NCBI GenBank assembly: GCA_030654805.1
Contig: JAURWR010000022.1
Location: 1-49,041, forward strand
Origin: Burkholderiaceae bacterium
Lineage (GTDB): Bacteria; Pseudomonadota; Gammaproteobacteria; Burkholderiales; Burkholderiaceae_C
Length of the DNA stretch: 49,041 bases
Direction of reading: 5' to 3'
Shown here one piece after another: positions 43,577 through 49,041 of this stretch (positions are counted from its first letter, which is position 1; every line of letters begins with the position of its first letter). A program made the translations under genes and the position numbers. A model generated the notes under the pieces. The model was not told the DNA's origin and did not search any database. It saw nothing but the letters and a program-made list of their open reading frames with translations.

Positions 43577-44557
43577 ATGAAAAACCCCCAACGCCGGCGC
43601 CTCGCCGGCCTGCTGGCCGCCTTGTGCGTGACCACCGGCCTGGCCCACGCAGACGACTTTCCATCTCGCACCGTGACGCTGGTGGTGCCCTTCTCCCCGG
43701 GCGGGCCGACCGACGCCATGGCGCGCACGCTGGCCAATGCCCTCCAGCCTGCGCTGGGTCAGACCGTGATCGTCGAGAACAAGCCTGGCGCTGGTGGCAA
43801 CATCGGCGCCGACGCGGTGGCCCGCGCTCCGGCCGACGGCTACACGCTGCTGTTCGGCACCTCGGGCCCGCTGGCCATCAACCAGTACCTCTACCGAAAG
43901 ATCAGCTACACGCCGGACAAGAATTTCGCACCGGTGATCCGCATCGGCCACTTGCCGAACGTGCTGCTGGTGAACCCGCAGGTGCAGGCCAAGAGCGTGG
44001 CCGAACTCGTCGCGCTGGCCAAGGCCAAGCCCGATGCCTTGAGCTTCGCCTCCTCGGGCAATGGCGCCAGTTCCCACCTGGCTGGTGTCATGTTCAACCA
44101 GCGCAGCGGCACCCAGGTCCAGCATATCCCCTACAAAGGCACAGGCCCGGCGCTCAACGACCTGCTGGGCGGACAGGTCGGCATGAGCTTCACCGACGTG
44201 CTCACGGCGCGGCCCCACGTGCAGGCGGGCAAGCTGCGCGCGCTGGGCGTCACCACCGCGGCCCGCTCAAAGGCCATGCCGGATGTGCCGACGCTGCAGG
44301 AGCAGGGCGTGGCCAACATGGACGTGAGCGTTTTCTTCGGCATCGTCGCACCCGCGGCCACACCCAAGCCAGTGATTGATCGGCTTAACGCGGCATTTGC
44401 CAAGGTGCTGGCCGACCCTGAAGTGAGCGGGAAGCTGACTGGCCAGGGCGTGGAGCTGCCGCAGGACACCTCGCCGGCGCATCTGGCGGCCTACATGCGC
44501 CTGGAAGCCGAGCGCTGGCGCGACGTGATCGCCCAGGGCGCTATCCGGGCCGATTGA
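43577..44557 (+). CDS. Bug-type (TTT family) periplasmic binding protein
   Basis: The 326-residue protein has a signal peptide (hydrophobic core LAGLLAALCVTTGLAHA) and the family pattern FPSRTVTLVVPFSPGGPTDAMA, TVIVENKPGAGGNIGADAVA and DGYTLLFGTSG. A strong AAGGAGA site precedes the ATG. It lies 43 bases after the acyl-CoA dehydrogenase and one base before the CaiB-type gene, so the three are one operon. It probably binds the acid that the CoA transferase activates. It is a different sequence from the Bug protein encoded at 38648. Confidence 0.94.
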   Translation: MKNPQRRRLAGLLAALCVTTGLAHADDFPSRTVTLVVPFSPGGPTDAMARTLANALQPALGQTVIVENKPGAGGNIGADAVARAPADGYTLLFGTSGPLAINQYLYRKISYTPDKNFAPVIRIGHLPNVLLVNPQVQAKSVAELVALAKAKPDALSFASSGNGASSHLAGVMFNQRSGTQVQHIPYKGTGPALNDLLGGQVGMSFTDVLTARPHVQAGKLRALGVTTAARSKAMPDVPTLQEQGVANMDVSVFFGIVAPAATPKPVIDRLNAAFAKVLADPEVSGKLTGQGVELPQDTSPAHLAAYMRLEAERWRDVIAQGAIRAD

Positions 44558-44558
44558 C

Positions 44559-45707
44559 ATGACCACCTCTGCGCATGACGCGCCCACCGGCGCCTTGGAA
44601 GGCATCCGTGTCGTCGATGCCTCGCGCATTCTCGGCGGCCCGTTCTGCGGCCAGATCCTGGGCGATCACGGAGCGGACGTGCTGAAGATCGAGCCGCCGC
44701 AGGGCGATGACACACGCCTGTGGGGCCCGCCCTTCAACGAACAGGGCGTGGCCTCGTACTACCTGGGCCTGAACCGCAACAAGCGGCTGATGAGCCTGGA
44801 CCTCGCCAGCGAGACAGGACGTGAGGTGTTGCTGGCGCTGCTGGCGGAGGCCGACGTCTTGATCGAAAACTTCAAGACCGGCACACTGGAGCGCTGGGGC
44901 ATTGGTCCCGAAGTGCTCGCGACCCACTTTCCGAGGCTCGTGCATTGCCGTGTCTCCGGTTTCGGCGCCGACGGCCCCCTGGGCGGCCTGCCCGGCTACG
45001 ACGCGGCGATCCAGGCGATGTGTGGCCTCATGAGCGTCAACGGCGAAGCCGATGGCCAAGGTTTGCGAGTGGGCATGCCGGTGGTGGACATGGTGGCAGG
45101 CCTCAACGCCGCGCTGGGCGTGATGATGGCGCTTCAAGAGCGACATCGAAGCGGCCGTGGACAGTTCGTCGAAGCGGCGCTGTACGACGCTGGCTTGTCT
45201 CTGCTGCACCCACACGCGGCCAACTGGTTCCTGGACGGCCAGCCGCCAAAGCGCACCGGCAACGCCCACCCCAACATCTACCCTTACGACTGCCTGCGCA
45301 CCGGCACCGATCCGGTCTTCTTCGCCGTTGGCAATGATCGGCAGTTCCGCACCCTCACCGCAGAGATCGGTGTGTCCGCACTGGCCGATGATCCGCGCTT
45401 TGCCACGGCCGGACAACGCTCTCTCCACCGTATGGCACTCAAGCAGGATTTGGAGGCGGTGCTCGCGGCGCATGATGGCGCAGTTTTGGCCAAAACCTTG
45501 GTGCGCAAGGGTGTACCGTGTGCGCCTGTGCTGGACGTGGCCCAGGCTCTGCAACATCCCCACACCCGACACCGCGGCATGGTGGTGGAGATGCCGGGCG
45601 GCTACCGCGGACTGGGCTCGCCCATCAAGCTCTCGCGCACGCCGGCGACTTACCGCTTTTCTCCTCTGACAGAGGCCGATCCTCTACAACCGTTTGCCTC
45701 AGATTGA
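44559..45707 (+). CDS. CaiB/BaiF (class III) CoA-transferase
   Basis: The 382-residue protein has the class III fold with an N-terminal segment GIRVVDASRILGGPFCGQIL, VLIENFKTG, and the catalytic aspartate D148 in GLPGYDAAIQAM. The length is normal and no key region is missing. It would move CoA between a donor thioester and the pathway acid. It starts one base after the Bug gene. A second, broken member of the family lies at 46784-47150. Confidence 0.93.
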   Translation: MTTSAHDAPTGALEGIRVVDASRILGGPFCGQILGDHGADVLKIEPPQGDDTRLWGPPFNEQGVASYYLGLNRNKRLMSLDLASETGREVLLALLAEADVLIENFKTGTLERWGIGPEVLATHFPRLVHCRVSGFGADGPLGGLPGYDAAIQAMCGLMSVNGEADGQGLRVGMPVVDMVAGLNAALGVMMALQERHRSGRGQFVEAALYDAGLSLLHPHAANWFLDGQPPKRTGNAHPNIYPYDCLRTGTDPVFFAVGNDRQFRTLTAEIGVSALADDPRFATAGQRSLHRMALKQDLEAVLAAHDGAVLAKTLVRKGVPCAPVLDVAQALQHPHTRHRGMVVEMPGGYRGLGSPIKLSRTPATYRFSPLTEADPLQPFASD

Positions 45708-45848
45708 TAGATGACTCAGGGAGGGTTCTACCTGATCGGCCACGGCGTGACTTGATCCGCACGACTTGCCAAAGAGCAATCGCTGCAAGGCCACACATGG
45801 AACTTCGCAGGACGCTTCAAAGGCTGGGTCCAGACATTCTTTGACTCC

Positions 45849-46787
45849 CTAGAACCTTACGGCACTCGAACCCTTCAGCACCAGCATCTCCCGCGCTTCC
45901 TCGGGTGTAGCGATCTCATGGCCCAAAGCCTCCAGAATGCTGCGGATCTTGGTCACTTGGTGGGCGTTCGATTCGGCGAGCTTACCGCGCGAGATCTGCA
46001 ATGAGTCCTCCAGTCCGACCCGAACGTTTCCTCCCAGCATGGCCGCGGTAGTGGCCAGATTCATCTGCGCGGCGCCAGCACCCAGCACCGACCAGCGATA
46101 GCTATCGCCGAACAACCGGTCGGCGGTGCGCTTCATGAAGACAAGGTTGTCCACTTCGGGGCCGATGCCCCCCAGGATGCCAAAGATGAACTGGATGAAG
46201 ATCGGAGGTTTGAACATGCCGCTGTCCATACAGAACTTCAGGTTGTACAGGTGCCCCACGTCATAGCACTCGTGTTCGAACTTAACATTTTCTGCTTCGC
46301 CCAATTCGCGAGCCACCATGCCGATGTCGCGAAAGGTGTTGCGGAAAATGTAAGTGTCGGAATTGCGAAGGTACTCCTCTTCCCACGGAAATTTCCACTC
46401 CTTGTACTTGTCCGCCAGCGGGTGCATGGAGAAATTCATGCTTCCCATGTTCAGGGAACACATCTCCGGCGAAACGCGCTTGGCAGGGGCGATTCTCTGC
46501 GTAACAGTGTTGGTGAGACTCCCTCCCGTGGACAGGTTGATCACGGCATCAGTCGATGCCTTGATCTGCGGGAGGAACGCCATGAAGTGTTCAGGGTCGA
46601 TCGACACGGAGCCGTCCTCAGGGTTTCGCGCGTGCAGGTGCAGAACAGCGGCGCCGGCGTTCGCGGCGTCGATGGCTTGGCGCGCGATGTCTTCCGGCCG
46701 ATAGGGTAGGGCATCTGACATTGTCGGCGTGTGGATCGCGCCGGTGATGGCACAGGTGATGATGACTTTCTTGCCGGGCTTTTTCAT
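45849..46787 (-). CDS. 3-keto-5-aminohexanoate cleavage protein family (BKACE, DUF849)
   Basis: The 312-residue TIM-barrel protein has the Zn-binding HLHAR motif (H50, H52), INLSTGGS and the late GLEDSLQISRG. BKACE enzymes use acetyl-CoA to cleave a beta-keto acid into acetoacetate and a new CoA ester. The start at 46787 overlaps by ATGA with the end of a broken CaiB-type gene, so the two were once an operon: cleavage enzyme plus CoA transferase. It converges with the CaiB gene at 44559; 141 bases separate them. The beta-keto acid is unknown. Confidence 0.93.
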   Translation of the reverse strand: MKKPGKKVIITCAITGAIHTPTMSDALPYRPEDIARQAIDAANAGAAVLHLHARNPEDGSVSIDPEHFMAFLPQIKASTDAVINLSTGGSLTNTVTQRIAPAKRVSPEMCSLNMGSMNFSMHPLADKYKEWKFPWEEEYLRNSDTYIFRNTFRDIGMVARELGEAENVKFEHECYDVGHLYNLKFCMDSGMFKPPIFIQFIFGILGGIGPEVDNLVFMKRTADRLFGDSYRWSVLGAGAAQMNLATTAAMLGGNVRVGLEDSLQISRGKLAESNAHQVTKIRSILEALGHEIATPEEAREMLVLKGSSAVRF

Positions 46788-47150
46788 ACAGGTACCCCAT
46801 TTGTCAAAATGCCCTTGTCCGCCAGGCTCAAGATCGCCTGGTCGGTCAAGCCCAACTCCTGAAGCACTTCACGGTTGTGCTCGCCGCGGTAGGCAGGGAG
46901 GCCTGGGTGATCAAGTTGTTCTCCCGAAAAGCGCCAGGGCTTTCCTGGGATGCGGATGGTTCCACCCGCGCGGCTGTCCACCTCGTCGATGGCGCCCCAC
47001 CATTTCACCCATTTCTGATGCGGCAAATTCGTCAATGCTGCGCACTACGCCAAATGCGAGTTTGGCTTCGTCGAGCTGCGCGTCCAAGGTTTCCAAGCTT
47101 TCGAAGGTGTGGGCTTCCCCCGGTTTCCCGGACACGTCCAATGACATGAT
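46784..47150 (-). pseudogene. CaiB/BaiF CoA-transferase, 3' fragment with frameshift
   Basis: Only the last 120 or so residues of a class III CoA-transferase remain. The first part (SLETLDAQLDEAKLAFGVVR, SIDEFAASEMGEMVG) and the last part (AIDEVDSRAGGTIRIPGKPW to the C-terminus) are in different frames. The shift is at a CCCC run (46995-46998), one base too many compared with the expected frame. The 5' part is gone, cut near 47150 where IS3-like sequence begins. The stop codon overlaps the BKACE start. Confidence 0.8.
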
Positions 47151-47167
47151 GTGTTCAGGAGATAGGC

Positions 47168-47324
47168 ATGACAAGAACCCGAAGGAGCTTCACGGACGAA
47201 TTCAAACGTGAGGCAGTGAAGCTGTGCAAGCAGCCAGGCACCACCGTCACGCACATTGCGCGGGACCTGGGTATCCTGACCAGCGTGCTCAGGCGGTGGG
47301 TCACCCAAGAGCGCGGTGGGGTGT
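47168..47324 (+). pseudogene. IS3 family transposase OrfA, 5' fragment
   Basis: The first 52 codons (MTRTRRSFTDEFKREAVKLC, then VTHIARDLGILTSVLRRWV) are the helix-turn-helix N-terminus of an IS3-type OrfA. After about 47324 the frame runs antisense through the integrase fragment, so the apparent 125-codon ORF is a chimera. OrfB and both IS ends are missing or not recognisable. It separates the broken CaiB gene from the broken integrase and is the probable cause of both truncations. Confidence 0.82.
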
Positions 47325-47325
47325 T

Positions 47326-47664
47326 GGCCATCCGGGCACCGGCAAGCCACTGGGCGGTCATGTCGCCGAAGTTCTTGGCGGCGGTCAGGCGGCGCTTCTC
47401 GCGCTGCTTCTCATGCGCCGGGGACTTGCCCTGGGCGACGGCCTTCTTGGCGTCCAGCAGCTTTTCGCGGGCCATCGAGAGCGAAATGCCGGACGGCCCA
47501 TACCGTCCAATGGTCAGCGTCTCGCGCCGACCGTTGAGACGGTAATCGTAGCGGAAGGTGACGGTACCGGTGGTTGATACCGTTACGTACATGCCGTCGC
47601 GGTCGGACGCCTTATAAATCTTGGACTTAGGCTTGAGATTGCGCAGTGCGGTGTCGGTAAGCAT
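47326..47664 (-). pseudogene. Truncated tyrosine integrase (P4 type, arm-binding domain)
   Basis: The 113 codons from the ATG at 47664 (GGAGGAAAAA upstream) match the N-terminal DUF4102 arm-binding domain of P4-like integrases: MLTDTALRNLKPKSKIYKAS, DRDGMYVTVS and LTIGRYGPSGISLSMAREKL. The core-binding domain begins (NFGDMTAQWLAGARMA) and then stops at the IS3 junction. The catalytic R-H-R-Y domain is absent, so it cannot recombine DNA. Confidence 0.85.
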
Positions 47665-47692
47665 CGAGGTTTTTCCTCCTGTTCATGACGGC

Positions 47693-47850
47693 TTTTACCG
47701 TCAGGGGTCAGGAGACCTGCTGATGCTCGGAAAGCCGCATGAAACAAGCTTTCCTGAGGAGTGATTTACCGTCAAAGACCGGTTTGGTCTGGATAGTAAA
47801 CGGGAGGGTCTTAATCCGGCTTCCGGTTTCTACCGTCACCTCTACCGCCA
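47693..47850. repeat. Direct repeats TTTACCGTCA / TACCGTCA
   Basis: TTTACCGTCA occurs at 47694-47703 and 47765-47774, TACCGTCA at 47831-47838 and a near copy, CTACCGCCA, at 47842-47850. The spacings are about 71, 63 and 12 bases. Position and spacing suggest arm-type integrase or excisionase binding sites. Confidence 0.5.
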
Positions 47851-47884
47851 ATCCGTTTTGCTGGCCGGCGATAGCCACCGATAG

Positions 47885-47926
47885 CTGTCGTGACGTATTT
47901 CTTTTTAAATCAACACGTTACGACAG
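47885..47926. repeat. Inverted repeat near guaA
   Basis: CTGTCGTGACGT (47885-47896) and ACGTTACGACAG (47915-47926) match at 11 of 12 positions as an inverted repeat, with an 18-base AT-rich spacer. It lies 40 bases before the guaA stop codon. It may be a recombination or regulatory site, or a weak terminator. Confidence 0.45.
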
Positions 47927-47965
47927 TTTTTCGATAGGTCACGATAGTCCTCGAAAGACCTGATT

Positions 47966-47985
47966 TCACTCCCACTCGATGGTGG
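47966..47985. other. Candidate attachment site at the guaA 3' end
   Basis: The last codons of guaA are a common island attachment site, and integrase remains lie immediately downstream. No second copy of this 3' sequence was found in the window, so the other end of the island must be outside or lost. Confidence 0.35.
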
Positions 47986-49041
47986 CCGGCGGCTTCGAGC
48001 TGACGTCGTAGGTCACGCGGTTGATGCCGCGCACCTCGTTGATGATCCGGCTGGACACCTTCTTGAGCAGCGCATAAGGCAGCTCGGCCCAGTCGGCGGT
48101 CATGAAGTCGCTGGTCTGTACCGCGCGCAGCGCCACCACGTAGTCGTAGGTGCGGCCGTCGCCCATTACGCCCACGCTCTTGACCGGCAGGAACACGGTG
48201 AAGGCCTGACTGGTCAGGTCGTACCAGCTCTTGCCGCTGATGGGATCGAGGGTGGAGCGCAGTTCCTCGATGAAAATCGCGTCGGCCCGGCGCAGCAGGT
48301 CAGCATATTCTTTCTTGACCTCGCCCAGGATGCGCACGCCCAGACCGGGGCCGGGGAACGGGTGGCGGTACACCATGTCGTGCGGCAGGCCGAGCGCCAC
48401 GCCGAGTTCGCGCACCTCGTCCTTGAACAGATCGCGCAGCGGCTCCAGCAATTTCAGGCCCAGCTGCTCGGGCAGGCCGCCCACGTTGTGGTGGCTCTTG
48501 ATGGTCACGGCCTTCTTGCTCTTGGCGCCACCGGACTCGATCACGTCCGGGTAAATAGTGCCTTGTGCCAACCACTTGGCGCCTTTTGTTGATGCACCAC
48601 TTGAGATCAGTTTGGCGGCTTCGGCCTTGAAGACCTCGACGAATTCGCGGCCGATGATCTTGCGTTTGGCTTCCGGATCGCTCACGCCGGCCAGGTGGCC
48701 GAGGAACTGGTCGGCCGCATCGACACGGATGACCTTGGCGTGCAGCTTGCCGACGAACATGTCCATCACCATGTCGCCCTCATTCAGGCGCAGCAGGCCG
48801 TGGTCGACGAACACGCAGGTCAGCTGGTCGCCGATGGCGCGGTGAATCAGGGCCGCGGCCACCGAAGAATCCACGCCGCCGGACAGACCGAGGATGACCT
48901 CTTCGTCGCCCACCTGGTCGCGGATCTTCTGCACCGCCTCTTCGATGTGGTCGCGCATCACCCAGTCGGCCCGCGTTTGGCAGATGTCGAGCACGAAGCG
49001 CTCCAGCAGCGCCCGTCCTTGCACCGTGTGCGTCACTTCAG
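47966..49041 (-). CDS. guaA: GMP synthase (glutamine-hydrolysing), C-terminal part (partial)
   Basis: The frame enters at the right edge within the end of the glutaminase domain ([15 protein letters not shown]). It continues through the ATP-pyrophosphatase domain with the P-loop [13 protein letters not shown] and the dimerisation domain to the terminal PPATIEWE. It converts XMP to GMP with ATP and glutamine. The N-terminal glutamine amidotransferase part lies outside the window. The GTG at 49036 is not the true start. The visible part is intact. Its 3' end faces the truncated integrase. Confidence 0.98.
   Translation of the reverse strand, partial: EVTHTVQGRALLERFVLDICQTRADWVMRDHIEEAVQKIRDQVGDEEVILGLSGGVDSSVAAALIHRAIGDQLTCVFVDHGLLRLNEGDMVMDMFVGKLHAKVIRVDAADQFLGHLAGVSDPEAKRKIIGREFVEVFKAEAAKLISSGASTKGAKWLAQGTIYPDVIESGGAKSKKAVTIKSHHNVGGLPEQLGLKLLEPLRDLFKDEVRELGVALGLPHDMVYRHPFPGPGLGVRILGEVKKEYADLLRRADAIFIEELRSTLDPISGKSWYDLTSQAFTVFLPVKSVGVMGDGRTYDYVVALRAVQTSDFMTADWAELPYALLKKVSSRIINEVRGINRVTYDVSSKPPATIEWE

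Larger units (their letters stand above)
46784..47965. mobile_element. Eroded right end of a guaA-linked genomic island
   Basis: Between the BKACE gene and guaA lie, in order, a truncated CaiB gene, an IS3-type orfA fragment and a truncated tyrosine integrase, followed by 300 bases of AT-richer DNA that abuts the 3' end of guaA. The 3' end of guaA is a known attachment site for integrative islands, and the integrase N-terminus reads away from guaA as expected. The left end of the island is not visible. Confidence 0.6.
47665..47965. other. Integrase upstream region next to guaA
   Basis: These 301 bases are AT-richer than the rest of the window and hold no gene. They contain repeated TACCGTCA-type motifs (47693-47850) and an imperfect 12-bp inverted repeat (47885-47896 and 47915-47926). 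This is what one expects of the arm-type sites and promoter of an integrase next to its attachment site. Confidence 0.5.

Noticed and set aside
45518-45844. 108-codon plus-strand ORF
   Set aside because: Most of it overlaps the CaiB-type gene in another frame, with no start signal.

Overview
The window is GC-rich DNA of betaproteobacterial, Burkholderiales/Comamonadaceae-like type. The indications are a Porin_4-type outer-membrane porin, two Bug-type tripartite tricarboxylate (TTT) binding proteins without membrane partners, a LivHMGF-type ABC transporter, and densely packed catabolic operons with many 4-bp ATGA overlaps. The genus cannot be fixed from the sequence alone.

Layout. 2-488 is one copy of a 487-bp repeat; the second copy is at 40157-40643, so about 39.7 kb of catabolic genes lie between two direct repeats. 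1012-3753 (+): porin and a FAD-dependent dehydrogenase. 3784-10889 (-): aldo/keto reductase, GMC oxidoreductase, shikimate-dehydrogenase-like protein, LysR regulator, FAD-linked oxidase, and an aldehyde dehydrogenase with an internal deletion. 11202-15110 (+): a second GMC oxidoreductase, a VOC protein and a second KstD-like flavoprotein. 15111-24582 (-): EamA transporter, two TIM-barrel isomerase/dehydratase-like proteins, CoA-transferase B and A, an APH-type kinase, an SDR, an acyl-CoA dehydrogenase, a flavin-reductase-like protein, an NTF2-like protein and a Rieske oxygenase. 24788-32651 (+): amidohydrolase, SDR, ThuA-like protein, SDR, double-hotdog dehydratase, ADP-forming acyl-CoA synthetase and an IclR regulator. 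32691-38295 (-): Rieske reductase and a five-gene branched-chain-type ABC operon. 38648-39622 (+): Bug protein. 40765-46787: LysR, divergent from acyl-CoA dehydrogenase, Bug and CaiB-type CoA-transferase, followed by a BKACE (DUF849) enzyme. 46784-47965: debris (frameshifted caiB tail, IS3 orfA fragment, truncated P4-type integrase) lying against the 3' end of guaA, which runs off the right edge.

How it works together (inference). The porin, Bug protein and ABC system would import an organic acid. The Rieske oxygenase with its distant reductase, the GMC and KstD-like flavoproteins, and the SDRs would oxidise a ring or alicyclic skeleton. CoA transferases and ligases, acyl-CoA dehydrogenases, the dehydratase and the kinase would degrade the side chain or ring-opened acid. 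The substrate is not identifiable. A quinate/shikimate-like alicyclic acid is hinted at by the SDH-like and QuiC-like proteins, but no protocatechuate genes are present.

The most notable signal is a recurring 17-bp inverted repeat, GTTTC-N7-GAWAC. It occurs upstream of the porin (three sites), the second GMC operon, the Rieske operon, the amidohydrolase operon and the Bug gene, and suggests one regulator coordinates the cluster. The context at guaA, a known integration hotspot, together with integrase and IS remains, points to an acquired and eroded genomic island.
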